Assembly: GCA_030145275.1 (NCBI GenBank)
Contig: JAQYVV010000021.1
Span: 1-48,827, forward strand
Direction: 5' to 3'
From: Desulfurivibrionaceae bacterium
GTDB taxonomy: Bacteria > Desulfobacterota > Desulfobulbia > Desulfobulbales > VMSU01
Length of the DNA: 48,827 nt
Made by a program: the position numbers and the translations under genes. Shown here piece after piece: positions 1-8,520 of this stretch (positions are counted from its first letter, which is position 1; each line of letters opens with the position of its first letter). The notes under the pieces were generated by a model. It was not told where the DNA came from. It did not search any database and saw nothing but the letters and a program-made list of their open reading frames with translations.

Positions 1-111
1 CTCTTTGTATTGAGCGAATACTGACACTGCTCCTGCATCAGATGCCATTGCTACGCCGGCAACACAAAGAACAGATACCACTGCTGTTACAACTCCGAGT
101 ACTTTTTTCAT
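1..111 (-). CDS. atpE: ATP synthase F0 subunit c, N-terminal part (runs off the window)
   Basis: Only the first 37 codons are present, starting MKKVLGVVTAVVSVLCVAG and continuing through a DAGAVS stretch. The start ATG lies 8 bases after a strong ribosome binding site (AGGAGG on the minus strand, complement of 121-126). The gene follows atpB in the order seen in split F0 operons, which is the main support for the call. The N terminus is hydrophobic and resembles a signal or extended leader, as in several deltaproteobacterial c subunits. The ion-binding carboxylate lies outside the window, so H+ versus Na+ use cannot be judged. Confidence 0.75.
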   Translation of the reverse strand, partial: MKKVLGVVTAVVSVLCVAGVAMASDAGAVSVFAQYKE

Positions 112-187
112 CTTCTTACTTCCTCCTTAAACTTTGAATAAAAAATTGGCCTTCTTTATAAAAATGTATAATTACATATTTTAAATA

Positions 188-910
188 TTAGTGGGCATGC
201 TCCATGGCTCCTGCACAATACAGTACGGAGAGAAGAACGAAAACCATGGTCTGTACAACAGAGACCAGGACACCGAGACAGAGAATTGGCAGAGGGCCAA
301 AGTAGGCGCCAACTAGCATGAAAAGAATCGCCAGCAGTGTCTCTTTTGCCATAATGTTACCAAAAAGCCTGATTGAGAGAGACAGGATCCGGGCAATGTT
401 TGAAATAATCTCAATTGGCAGCATCAGCGGTACCAGCCACCACATGGGTCCTAAGAAGTGTTTGATGTATCCCAAACCGTGATATTTGAGGCCGAGAAAA
501 TGATGAGTAAGCCAGACAATCAGAGTCATGGCTAAGGTAATATTCAGATTTGAAGTTGGTGACATGAACCCTGGGATCAAACCGATGATATTGGCGAGGA
601 AAATATAGAACGCGAAAGTTGCTATCATAGGAAACATCATGGCAGCACGTTCGGCCCCCATATGTTCTGACATGAAATCTTCAAGGCCTCCGACACAGGT
701 TTCCCAGAAGTTCTGACTGGTGCCAGGAACAAGCTCAAGTTTGCCCATGGTCAGTTTTGGCATAAGGATCAAAAAGCCCATTACCATCCAGGTGTAGGTC
801 ATGTGGGGGGAGACAAGTTTGGCAAGGAGTGTATCACCAACCAGAGTGTGTGGTACGGGCAACCCCAGAAATTCTAGGATGACAGAGATAAATAAAATTG
901 GATGTTCCAT
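188..910 (-). CDS. atpB: ATP synthase F0 subunit a
   Basis: 240 aa integral membrane subunit forming the ion half-channels next to the c ring. The hallmark helix is present near residues 177-190, reading SLSIRLFGNIMA, with the essential arginine at about R181. Several hydrophobic segments and the family-typical length support the call. It is preceded by atpI and atpZ and followed by atpE, all on the minus strand with short gaps, so it is probably cotranscribed. The F1 genes and subunit b are not in the window, consistent with a split ATP synthase gene set. A GAGGAATAGGAG stretch upstream provides the ribosome binding site. Confidence 0.96.
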   Translation of the reverse strand: MEHPILFISVILEFLGLPVPHTLVGDTLLAKLVSPHMTYTWMVMGFLILMPKLTMGKLELVPGTSQNFWETCVGGLEDFMSEHMGAERAAMMFPMIATFAFYIFLANIIGLIPGFMSPTSNLNITLAMTLIVWLTHHFLGLKYHGLGYIKHFLGPMWWLVPLMLPIEIISNIARILSLSIRLFGNIMAKETLLAILFMLVGAYFGPLPILCLGVLVSVVQTMVFVLLSVLYCAGAMEHAH

Positions 911-919
911 AAGATGCTC

Positions 920-1345
920 CTATTCCTCTTTGGTATTTAAATAAAACTTTTTAACAACGCTTGCTAAAGTTATACCGATACTAAGCACAACTACTGACAG
1001 GCCGACCAGAAGACCAAGCGGATGGATAATGTGCCTGCTGACCAGGACGTATAAGACCACGGCAATTATCGTCAGCCGGATATAATATTTTAAATAAAAT
1101 ATCCTTTTCGCTTTGTCGACCTTTCCGCTCAGCAGCAACTTTCCCTGAAGAAAGTCTACCAGATCTTTTTTAAGAAAAAGAAAACTGATATTTGCGACCA
1201 AGCAGCCAACGAAAACACTTTTTGCTATAAAAAACGGGAATTTCAAAGCAACTATAAGAGTAAGTACCCCTGAAATTACCCAGTTGAACAGCTCTACTCG
1301 GTGAAGGGGAAACTCATCTTTCCCTTCAAGTATTATCGGCTTCAC
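920..1345 (-). CDS. atpI: ATP synthase subunit I-like membrane protein
   Basis: 141 aa protein with about four predicted membrane segments (near residues 22-40, 42-60, 87-105 and 108-130) and charged loops. Small hydrophobic proteins at this place in the operon belong to the ATP synthase I family, which helps assemble the c ring or supplies Mg2+ in other bacteria. The start codon touches the stop of atpZ and the stop lies 9 bases before atpB, so translational coupling is likely. The assignment rests on context and topology, because this family is weakly conserved. Confidence 0.7.
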   Translation of the reverse strand: MKPIILEGKDEFPLHRVELFNWVISGVLTLIVALKFPFFIAKSVFVGCLVANISFLFLKKDLVDFLQGKLLLSGKVDKAKRIFYLKYYIRLTIIAVVLYVLVSRHIIHPLGLLVGLSVVVLSIGITLASVVKKFYLNTKEE

Positions 1346-1569
1346 TACAAATCCTTACGTTTTGACATCTGGTATAGATTTTTAAAGCCGGCAAAGATTC
1401 CAAACCCCAGAAATATAAATGTCAGCCAGGGAGACGTTTTACCGTCAAATATTTTATGGTCTAGAAAATAACCCATCCCAAAGCCTATAAAGACACTGGA
1501 GGCCATTGTCAGGCCAATGGTTCCAAAAACCGTAAGCAGTTTAATCGCTTCCTTGCTGGTCCCGGCCAT
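1345..1569 (-). CDS. atpZ: AtpZ/AtpI family small membrane protein
   Basis: 74 aa with two hydrophobic segments separated by a short loop containing DHKIFDGKTSPW, the layout of the AtpZ/AtpI (F0F1-ATPase subunit, putative Ca2+/Mg2+ transporter) family. The G-rich first helix (FIGFGMGYFLD) and the second (FIFLGFGIFAGFKNLY) match the family pattern. It is the first gene of the F0 cluster and its end meets the start of atpI. A role in c-ring assembly or Mg2+ supply is inferred from relatives. Confidence 0.75.
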   Translation of the reverse strand: MAGTSKEAIKLLTVFGTIGLTMASSVFIGFGMGYFLDHKIFDGKTSPWLTFIFLGFGIFAGFKNLYQMSKRKDL

Positions 1570-1655
1570 TCTTTATAGTCCTTCAATCGCCTTATTATCT
1601 AAGTATAGATAAGAAGTCGAATTATCATACTCTTTTGGCAAAGTCAATGGGTTTT

Positions 1656-2948
1656 TCACGAATTGGCCAACTTTCTGAATGAGCATTCAGTTTTTTCAAG
1701 TGCCTTTTCCAAGTCTTCAGACGTATGGGCGGCAGAAATGAAAGCGCCTTCAAATTGGGATGGTGCCAGGTATATTCCCTGTGCCAGCATATCTTGATAG
1801 AAGAGGGAAAATTTATTGGTATCGGCATCCATTGCCGAGTTGAAGTCGGTGACTGGATTTTTCGTGAAAAAAGTGGTCATGACGGAACCGGCTCGATTCA
1901 GGGTGGTTTCTAAGGAATATTTTGCGGCCAATCTTTCAAGTTCATCAGCGTACGCTGCGGCCTTTTGGTCCAATTTGTCATAAAAACCTGGTTCGGCCAG
2001 GGTCTTAAGGGTGGCAATTCCAGCAGCCATGGCCAATGGGTTCCCTGATAAGGTCCCTGCCTGGTACACTGGTCCTTCCGGGGCTATCATGGCCATAATC
2101 TCTTTTTTGCCGCCATAAGCGCCAACAGGCAGGCCGCCTCCTATAATTTTCCCCATGCAAGTAAGGTCAGGATTTATGCCAAATTTTGCCTGGGCGCCAC
2201 CAAGGCTTAAACGAAAACCGGTGATGACCTCATCAAAAATAAGCACAATGTTAAGTTCTGCGGTCAAGGCGCGTAATTTTTTCAGATAACCTTCTGAGGG
2301 CAGTATAACTCCCATGTTAGCTGGAACGGGCTCCACAATGACACAGGCTATGTCTAAGGATTCGTCCCGCAGGGTTTTTTCCAGGATTTCCAAGTCATTA
2401 AAAGGGATGGAAATGGTGTTTTTAACGATGTCCTCCGGAACACCGGGACTTCCTGGAATTCCAAGGGTAATAACGCCGGAACCTGCTTTGACTAAAAAGG
2501 AGTCTGCGTGACCGTGGTAACCGCCGTCAAATTTGATCACCTTGCTTTTCTGGGTGTAGCCTCGGGCTAGTCGTATCGCACTCATGGTTGCTTCTGTTCC
2601 AGAGCTGACGAAACGTACTTTCTCAACTGATGGCATGGCATCAACTACTAATTCTGCCAATTCCACCTCCAACGGGGTGGGGGCTCCAAAGCTTGTTCCT
2701 CTTCCAAGGGCGTCCTGAACGGCTGCAACGATGGCAGGGTGATTGTGCCCCAGAATCATCGGGCCCCATGAACAGACAAAATCGATATATTCATTTCCGT
2801 CAACATCATAGACTTTCGAACCATTGGCTCTTTCAATGAAAACGGGGTCGCACCCTACGGATTTACAAGCTCTGACTGGACTGCTCACGCCGCCTGGAAT
2901 AGATTTTAGAGCCCTTTTGAAAAATGAGATGGATTTATCTGTGTTCAT
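1656..2948 (-). CDS. hemL: Glutamate-1-semialdehyde 2,1-aminomutase
   Basis: 430 aa PLP enzyme that moves the amino group of glutamate-1-semialdehyde to give 5-aminolevulinate in the C5 route to haem, sirohaem and cobamides. The sequence shows the SSGTEATMSAIRLAR segment (about 115-129), the GGYHGH motif (142-147), FDEVITGFR (238-246) and the PLP lysine in GKIIGGG (about K267). Length and motifs are full and normal. It lies upstream of the F0 genes on the same strand with an 86-base gap. Tetrapyrrole supply suits an organism with multihaem cytochromes and, probably, cobamide synthesis, both represented elsewhere in the window. Confidence 0.97.
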   Translation of the reverse strand: MNTDKSISFFKRALKSIPGGVSSPVRACKSVGCDPVFIERANGSKVYDVDGNEYIDFVCSWGPMILGHNHPAIVAAVQDALGRGTSFGAPTPLEVELAELVVDAMPSVEKVRFVSSGTEATMSAIRLARGYTQKSKVIKFDGGYHGHADSFLVKAGSGVITLGIPGSPGVPEDIVKNTISIPFNDLEILEKTLRDESLDIACVIVEPVPANMGVILPSEGYLKKLRALTAELNIVLIFDEVITGFRLSLGGAQAKFGINPDLTCMGKIIGGGLPVGAYGGKKEIMAMIAPEGPVYQAGTLSGNPLAMAAGIATLKTLAEPGFYDKLDQKAAAYADELERLAAKYSLETTLNRAGSVMTTFFTKNPVTDFNSAMDADTNKFSLFYQDMLAQGIYLAPSQFEGAFISAAHTSEDLEKALEKTECSFRKLANS

Positions 2949-3034
2949 AATGAAGTCCCATTAATTTGTAGATAGTTGTTTTATCAAGGTTGAGGATATC
3001 TTTTTTCGCCGGAAAGGTGGAGCGAAAACCGGAA

Positions 3035-3199
3035 TTATTCAGCGTAGGCTGGAAATTACCCTTAACTCCGGGCTGTAACTGTTCAGATGTGCTTCATACC
3101 GGAGTCTACGCTTACCTCGTTCATTTAGGGCTTCGAAGTATACTTGTGCTATTCGAGAAGACCTAGATGGGCGAAGATGGGGTGCAGCTGAATAGTTGC
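3035..3199 (-). repeat. Family A dispersed repeat, copy A1 (carries one 17-bp module)
   Basis: Read on the minus strand it has the family blocks AACTATTCAG, CTGCACCCCATCT, an inner hairpin-like segment, AGCACATCTGAACAGTTAC and a distal CTGAATAA. It is the closest relative of copy A2 at 7439-7660, from which it differs mainly by lacking two 17-bp modules and one longer variant. One module is present at 3100-3116. No coding capacity is apparent. Confidence 0.85.
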
Positions 3200-3348
3200 C
3201 AAAAACCATGCAACAGGTCTTGCTGACGAAACGGCTCACACCATATCATGGAGGGGCTTGTTCGTCAAAGAAGTTATGTGTATGGTTCTGTTTTTTCTGG
3301 AAACACCTGACTTTTCAATTGAATCAATGTCCATGGCTAGCAATTCAC

Positions 3349-3378
3349 TTGACAAGCTTTGCTAGGCCATTGTATGTA
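3349..3378 (+). promoter_or_regulatory. Possible sigma-70 promoter of the mamK-like gene
   Basis: A perfect TTGACA at 3349-3354 is followed after 17-18 bases by GTATGT/TATGTA, a partial match to TATAAT. It lies about 120 bases upstream of the mamK-like start codon. The -10 match is weak, so this is only a candidate. Confidence 0.35.
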
Positions 3379-3499
3379 TCGAAGACACATTTCATGCCTG
3401 AAATATGCGGTTTTATTAAGAAGATAAGTGCAAAAGCTGAGTGCAGAGCGAGTATGAAAATCGCATAATTTAGGTGCTAATAAGTTAGGGGACGATACC

Positions 3500-4540
3500 A
3501 TGTCAGAAGATCTGGAAGAAAAAGAGAACCAACTTTTATTAGGGATTGATTTTGGGACCTCAAGAACGGCTGTTATGTCAAACAGAGGGTATCAATCCAT
3601 CACTAATTCTGTGGTGGGGTACCCGAAAGATATCATCGGCATAAAGCTTTTAGGAAAAGCGCAGGTTTTTGGGGATGAGGCCCTGAAAAACCGTTCTGCC
3701 TTGACCTTGTACCGACCTCTTGAGGACGGGGTGATTAGGGAGGCAAGTGAACGGGATTATAATGCCGCGCTGGAACTTCTTAGATATGTGGTTGAAGAGG
3801 CTAAGCAGGGAGAAGATGTTGAAGTTTCCTGCATTCTTGGGGTACCATCCCGTGCCTCTCTGATGAACAAGGAAATCTTGCTGAAAATTGCCAGAGAGAT
3901 TGTCTCTATTGCAATGATAGTCTCAGAACCCTTCATGGTTGCCTATAAATTGAACAAGCTGAACAATACCATTATCGTGGATATTGGCGCCGGAACCGTT
4001 GATATTTGTGGGGTTAAGGGGGCTATTCCTGCTGCCAAGGACCAGGTCACTATCCTCAAAGGTGGTGATTATATCGATGAGCGGCTTGAATCGGCGATGA
4101 ATCAGAAATTCTATGACGTGCAGATTACCAGGAACCTTGTCCGCACCATTAAAGAACAACATGCTTTTGTTGGCGAGCCTGACGGACCTCTTGAGGTGAC
4201 CTTGCGATGTGAAGGGAAACCAGGCTCATATGATATAACCAACGAGATGCGCACGGTGTGTGAAAGTATAATTCCTGATATTTGTGAAAGTATTATTAAC
4301 ATAATGAAAGGGTATGACCCGGAGGACCAGCCTGAGGTTCTGAAAAGCATATACCTTGCCGGAGGCGGTTCCCAAATAAAGGGGTTGGCTGCTGCGATAG
4401 AAAGTCGACTGCATGAATATGGTGAGATTAAAGTAACCTGTGTTGACGACCCTGACTTTACCGGCTGCGGAGGAGCACTGAAGTTAACCGAAGACCTGCC
4501 GCCTGAACATTGGGATAAGGTTGGGTTTGCCGGGGAATAG
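3500..4540 (+). CDS. mamK-like: MamK-type bacterial actin (MreB/MamK superfamily ATPase)
   Basis: 346 aa actin-like ATPase predicted to form cytoplasmic filaments. The phosphate-1 loop LGIDFGTSRTAVMS is at residues 14-27, phosphate-2 VDIGAGTVDIC at 160-170 and the adenosine motif LAGGGSQIKGL near 295. Glu143 (VSEPFMVAY) and Asp161 align with active-site residues of magnetosome MamK. The text resembles MamK more than cell-shape MreB: TAVMS-RG, SVVGYPKDIIGIKLLG, IIVDIGAGTVDIC, and a C terminus with GALKLTEDLPPEHW. A normal MreB has no such C terminus. No other magnetosome gene is visible. It is followed 68 bases later by a membrane-anchored coiled-coil gene on the same strand, which may encode a partner. 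Alternatives are a MamK-like filament with a different cargo, or a remnant of a magnetosome island. Confidence 0.85.
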   Translation: MSEDLEEKENQLLLGIDFGTSRTAVMSNRGYQSITNSVVGYPKDIIGIKLLGKAQVFGDEALKNRSALTLYRPLEDGVIREASERDYNAALELLRYVVEEAKQGEDVEVSCILGVPSRASLMNKEILLKIAREIVSIAMIVSEPFMVAYKLNKLNNTIIVDIGAGTVDICGVKGAIPAAKDQVTILKGGDYIDERLESAMNQKFYDVQITRNLVRTIKEQHAFVGEPDGPLEVTLRCEGKPGSYDITNEMRTVCESIIPDICESIINIMKGYDPEDQPEVLKSIYLAGGGSQIKGLAAAIESRLHEYGEIKVTCVDDPDFTGCGGALKLTEDLPPEHWDKVGFAGE

Positions 4541-4608
4541 TAGTTACACTTGGGTGGTTTAAATTGTTTTTCGGTAGCACGCCGAATATTTATGAAGAAT
4601 AGAACTCA

Positions 4609-5244
4609 ATGTTAATCAGGTCCAGTCTCTATATTGTTTTAGGGTTCTCACTCGGTGTTGGAGTCACCCTCATCTATTTGCAGGAAAGGTTTCTCCGGGA
4701 GCGCCGCAAATTAAGGGCTCTTGATATTGCTGAGAGGGCAAAATCCCAAGAGATTATCAAAGAACTGGATGCTAAATGGGAGAAGGAAACGATTGAATGT
4801 CGCAGGGAAATTGCTGATGCGCATTTGCAAATAGCAGGATACGAAGAAGCCGCTCTCATCTCTGAGACAAAAGTAAAAGAACTTGAAGAGATAATTGTCG
4901 CTTATGCTGAAAAGGCCGACAAGGTTGAGGAAACTGAGCAGCGCTGTACTGTAGATAGAGCTGCAATAACTGAACTACAACTAACTCTGCAGGAAAAAGA
5001 AGAAGAACTTGCTGGACTACTCAAAGAAAAAAATGACCTGCTGGGGACCCTTACAGAGGCACGCCAGGAAATCTCCGATCTGCATGGCGAGATCGAGTTT
5101 TTAAAAGGTAAAATTACAAATATTGAAAACCAACGGAAAAAGAGTGAGCAGGACGACGATTTTTTAGTTATGACGCCTGGTCACCACTATATTCCCGGCT
5201 CCGTTGTCCGATCTTTGATGGGGAAAAAAAGAGGGAGTGAGTAG
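4609..5244 (+). CDS. Membrane-anchored coiled-coil protein beside the MamK-like actin
   Basis: 211 aa of unrecognised family. One N-terminal transmembrane helix (about residues 7-24) is followed by a long, highly charged helical region rich in E, K, R and L with heptad character (about 26-180), then a short C-terminal tail with PGHHYIPGSVV. The predicted topology is a short periplasmic or membrane anchor with a cytoplasmic coiled coil. It lies just downstream of the MamK-like gene on the same strand, so a two-gene operon is likely. Coiled-coil proteins next to mamK occur in deltaproteobacterial magnetosome gene sets (Mad proteins), but no direct match is claimed. A linker between filament and membrane is inferred only from topology. 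Confidence 0.6.
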   Translation: MLIRSSLYIVLGFSLGVGVTLIYLQERFLRERRKLRALDIAERAKSQEIIKELDAKWEKETIECRREIADAHLQIAGYEEAALISETKVKELEEIIVAYAEKADKVEETEQRCTVDRAAITELQLTLQEKEEELAGLLKEKNDLLGTLTEARQEISDLHGEIEFLKGKITNIENQRKKSEQDDDFLVMTPGHHYIPGSVVRSLMGKKRGSE

Positions 5245-5248
5245 TCTT

Positions 5249-7378
5249 CTACTCTTCCAGCTCCATTCTTAAATCACCCATCTTCTCTTTAAAGCTTCTA
5301 ATGTATTGATCAAGAACATCCTCAGATTCAATAACGTAGGGTGTCACCATAATCAGTAGTTCTTTCTTCGTTATATTTTCTGATTCATTCTTAAAAACCC
5401 ATCCCAAGCCCGGCATATCCTTTAAGAAGGGAATGCCAGATTCATTATTTGTGGTCTCTTTTGAAATCAACCCTCCCATAAGTATGGACTGCCCGTCTTT
5501 GACTGCGAGTTTCGTCTTGACCGATTTTGTGGAAATGGTTGGAGAGTTAATGCCTTCAGTTGTCTGGTCTTTTACAGAACTGACCTGCTGGTCTATGTCG
5601 ATTATGATAATTCCATCGTAGTTAATTCTGGGGGTAACATTTAAGATTACCCCGGTATCTTTATACTGTACCGTCTGATTTGAAGTGGTTGTGGCAGTTC
5701 CTACCGTATCACTGGTCTGACTTGTGACAATAGGCACCTGTTCACCCACATTTACGGAAGCAGTTTCATTGTTCAAAACCAGGACCTGGGGGGATGACAA
5801 TATTGAAAAACCATTATTTGTTGCCAGGAGATTCATAAGTTTGAAGATATCACCCTGGTTATCGAAGGTTAGGTTGAAGTCCAGACCTGACGAGGTAAAA
5901 GAGGCATCGGCACTGTGTACTCCCATTTCATGGTTTTTCAAAAACCACTCCACCCCGTACTGCCAAGCGTCAGTGAGAGAAACCTCTGCCACCAGGACCT
6001 CGATCAGGACCTGCATGGGGATGTTGTCCAGTCGTTCCAAAAGTTTTAAGACTCTTCTGTAATCTGGCATTAGGGCCCTGATCAGGATAATATTTCGGGC
6101 ATCATCAGCAATAAGAGTTGGTTCACCTGCAAACTGCATGGTATCCATTGATTTGCTGCTACTTAACGTTGTCGTCCTGGTCGGGGGTTTCTCAACGGTT
6201 CCAGGGCGCCTGGCCGGGGTACTTGTGGCGGGATTTTTCTGGGTGGTTTTTCTGCTTTGCGAGCTTGAAAAATTATCATCAATAATCAGAGAGCTGACAA
6301 GGTTGGTGAGCTCTGAGGCCACGGAGTTACGGACATTATAGATATAGATGCTATCGCGACCTTCAGTCGGGGTCCTGTCAAGTTCTAGAATCCACTCTTC
6401 AGCACTTTCCATCAGTAACTCGTCATAGCCAATCAAGAGCAGGGCGTTGACCCTCTCAAGGGGCATGATCTGGATCCCCTGGTAGTCTTTTTTGTTTATC
6501 TTCAGGGCAGCCAGGATTTCTGTGAGCTCGTCTTTTAGATCAAAAAGAGGAGCCTCATCTATTTTTATCAGTTTAACCTTGAGCGCCGACAGGGATGAGA
6601 CATCAAGTCGTTTTAGAATCATCAGGCCATCGATTATTTTACTTTCAAAATCTGCAATAATCAGGGTGTTTTGCTCCGGCAGATTGTAGACGGTCGCATG
6701 GGTAGAGAGGTAAGGCTCAACTAGTTTCTGGGCCTCTGTTGAGGAAATATGGATGACCGGGACAACTTGGGTGATCAGACGGGAGGAGTTTTTTAACTCA
6801 CCAATCTGTTCCTTTGTGTACAACTTTTCGGACGTAGGTTTACCGGCCATGTGAATGTAGTAGTGCTCGCCCTCTGGCCTGATATCGATCCCGTTAATGT
6901 TAAGAATCTTTTTGAACGTAGTGTAGAGCTGGTTGTTGGGGATTTTTTTGCCGGAGCGAATATTGACCACCCCTTTGACTTGTGGCTCAATTATATAGCT
7001 AATATCAAGTACTTCTGCGATTACCTGGATGACTTCGTAGATATCTGCATTGTCGAAATTCAGCATGACCCCTTCGCCCTCAATGGATTCACCCTGATTA
7101 GAGGTCGCTTGCTTGGCCACATCTTTGAGAAAAGGGTTATCTGCGCCCTTTTTCTTAGAAAGATCTCTTACTCTGGGGCCTTCGTCTTGGGAAATGCCAT
7201 AATCAATATCATCGGGAAGATCCAGCGCAGGTTTTTCTTTGACCTCTTGAATGCTCTCTTTAGCCTTGGCTAAATCTATCCAGGTTCGAGGGCTGCGACC
7301 TTCTTTAGAGGCACAGCTGCTGATAAGTATAATAAAGGCCAGACAAAGAGTACTGACAAGAACATTTTTGAAAATCAT
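5249..7378 (-). CDS. gspD: Type II secretion system secretin (outer-membrane channel)
   Basis: 709 aa secretin. A lipoprotein signal ends in ISSC with the lipidated cysteine at about residue 22. The N0 domain begins near residue 105 (NFDNADIYEVIQVIAEVL), followed by N1-N3 repeats with a low-complexity Ser/Thr/Pro insertion around 375-410. The conserved secretin domain covers about 455-690, including VLIEVLVAEVSL, PIVTSQTSDTVG and LLMGGLISKE-type strands. A lipidated GspD is typical of systems that need no separate pilotin, or it may use one elsewhere. It is the last gene of the operon, separated from gspC by a family A repeat. The stop codon lies 4 bases from the convergent coiled-coil gene. 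Confidence 0.95.
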   Translation of the reverse strand: MIFKNVLVSTLCLAFIILISSCASKEGRSPRTWIDLAKAKESIQEVKEKPALDLPDDIDYGISQDEGPRVRDLSKKKGADNPFLKDVAKQATSNQGESIEGEGVMLNFDNADIYEVIQVIAEVLDISYIIEPQVKGVVNIRSGKKIPNNQLYTTFKKILNINGIDIRPEGEHYYIHMAGKPTSEKLYTKEQIGELKNSSRLITQVVPVIHISSTEAQKLVEPYLSTHATVYNLPEQNTLIIADFESKIIDGLMILKRLDVSSLSALKVKLIKIDEAPLFDLKDELTEILAALKINKKDYQGIQIMPLERVNALLLIGYDELLMESAEEWILELDRTPTEGRDSIYIYNVRNSVASELTNLVSSLIIDDNFSSSQSRKTTQKNPATSTPARRPGTVEKPPTRTTTLSSSKSMDTMQFAGEPTLIADDARNIILIRALMPDYRRVLKLLERLDNIPMQVLIEVLVAEVSLTDAWQYGVEWFLKNHEMGVHSADASFTSSGLDFNLTFDNQGDIFKLMNLLATNNGFSILSSPQVLVLNNETASVNVGEQVPIVTSQTSDTVGTATTTSNQTVQYKDTGVILNVTPRINYDGIIIIDIDQQVSSVKDQTTEGINSPTISTKSVKTKLAVKDGQSILMGGLISKETTNNESGIPFLKDMPGLGWVFKNESENITKKELLIMVTPYVIESEDVLDQYIRSFKEKMGDLRMELEE

Positions 7379-7683
7379 ATATCACCTATTATATTCACAG
7401 ACTCTCTCGAACTGAGCCTGTTCTTCATAGTTTTTAATTATTCAGCGTAGGCTGGAAATTACCCTTAACTCCGGGCTGTAACTGTTCAGGTAAGCGCAGA
7501 CTCCGGATGTGCTTCATATCGGAGTCTACGCTTACCTCGTTCATTCGGAGTCTCGTTCCTCGCTTGCCTAAGGCTTCGAAGTATACTTGTGCTATTCGAG
7601 AAGACCAGGTAAGCGTAGACTCCGAAATGGGCGAAGATGGAGTGCAGCTGAATAGTTACCAAAGTTTTTTTATGCGTGGTCGT
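7379..7683. other. 305-base gap inside the secretion operon, filled by repeat A2
   Basis: The space between gspC and gspD is occupied almost wholly by family A repeat copy A2. No gene is seen. The repeat lies within an apparently single transcription unit, so it may affect gspD expression. Confidence 0.7.
7439..7660 (-). repeat. Family A dispersed repeat, copy A2 (carries four 17-bp type modules)
   Basis: The element is collinear with A1 (3035-3199) but longer. Additional modules lie at 7489-7505 and 7608-7624, each a net gain of 17 bases relative to A1, and a longer variant lies at 7546-7568 with its two half sites spaced by 7 bases. The module at 7520-7536 is shared with A1. The two copies otherwise match closely, which makes the insert boundaries clear. 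Confidence 0.9.
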
Positions 7684-8493
7684 TTACTCATGTTGCTGAG
7701 GTGCTATTGGTGGAGCTCCTGGCGGAGAACCGATCGGGCCGGTGCTATTTATTCTGTTTCTTCTGGAAAAAACGGCTCTGTTGGCGGTACTCGGTTTTCG
7801 GACAAGTGTTTGAGTTTGCTTGCGTGTAGCGGTATTTGGCGCTGAGACAGATTTTGGTCTAGGTCTTGGTGGTGTGACACTTGATGGTTTTGCACTTACC
7901 GCTGCTTTAAGCCGCTCTTTATTGGGGTCATAAAGATATTTTTCTATTATTTCCCCTTTCTTTGTAAAGACAATCTTATCTGCTTCGATGGAGGTGACGG
8001 TATAACCGCTGATCAGATTTCCTTCCATCAGTTGAGTTGTTTTGATGGTAGTCTGTAATTTTGCTGGCACCTTACTTCTTCGCGATAAAACTGAAGGGTA
8101 ATTTTTTTGTGTCTTTGTCACAGCGACCGAGGTGTAGGTAATTATCGCTTTTTTAAAACTGTCTGTAATGATTGCCCCTGAAAAGGTTGTTTGGTGTATA
8201 TTGGTCTGAATGCCCACGTTATTTCCGGCAAGGTTGTCTTCCCCGGCGGCAAGCCCTGTCTCAAGTGCCAAGGCCCTTTGGGGGTTAAATAGATAACCGT
8301 CTTTGAACTCGGACTGGTTTGCAGAAACAGTGGGGTTGAAAACGATATCTCCCACAATGTTTTTACCTGGAGACGGTGGTTTGCGGCTGACCTCGCTGCT
8401 GGGCATAGTTCTATCCTCCCAGGTTTCGGAAATTCCCCGGATCATAAGAAAAACAGAAAGAACTAAGATAGCTATTGCACCGTATCTGGTCAT
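7684..8493 (-). CDS. gspC: GspC-like inner-membrane protein of the type II secretion system
   Basis: 269 aa. A single N-terminal transmembrane helix (about residues 5-21) precedes a periplasmic part. The region around residues 100-195 (FSGAIITDSFKKAIITY, then GYTVTSIEADKIVFTKKGE) resembles the homology region of GspC, which contacts the N0 domain of the secretin. The C terminus is a Pro/Ser/Arg-rich low-complexity tail instead of a clear PDZ domain. Position between gspM and gspD supports the role. It could be listed only as a type II secretion periplasmic linker in automatic annotation. Confidence 0.65.
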   Translation of the reverse strand: MTRYGAIAILVLSVFLMIRGISETWEDRTMPSSEVSRKPPSPGKNIVGDIVFNPTVSANQSEFKDGYLFNPQRALALETGLAAGEDNLAGNNVGIQTNIHQTTFSGAIITDSFKKAIITYTSVAVTKTQKNYPSVLSRRSKVPAKLQTTIKTTQLMEGNLISGYTVTSIEADKIVFTKKGEIIEKYLYDPNKERLKAAVSAKPSSVTPPRPRPKSVSAPNTATRKQTQTLVRKPSTANRAVFSRRNRINSTGPIGSPPGAPPIAPQQHE

Positions 8494-8520
8494 CTATTCC
8501 TGGCCCAGTCTAACAAGGCA

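Larger units (their letters stand above)
2949..3499. other. 551-base intergenic region: family A repeat plus possible promoter
   Basis: This gap between the divergent hemL and mamK-like genes holds the family A repeat at 3035-3199. The remaining 300 bases show no convincing gene: the open frame on the plus strand at 3196-3468 has no family resemblance and unusual composition. A possible sigma-70 promoter for the mamK-like gene is noted separately. Confidence 0.6.

Noticed and set aside
1725..1913. Open frames opposite hemL, gspD, gspE, nrfA and other long genes
   Set aside because: They lie antisense to well-supported genes and arise from codon bias; none has a recognisable product.
3196..3468. 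Plus-strand open frame of 90 codons before the mamK-like gene
   Set aside because: Composition is unlike the neighbouring genes, it overlaps the end of repeat A1, has no ribosome binding site and shows no family resemblance.
3500..4540. Plain cell-shape MreB
   Set aside because: No mreC or mreD follow, and the sequence carries MamK-like stretches absent from MreB.
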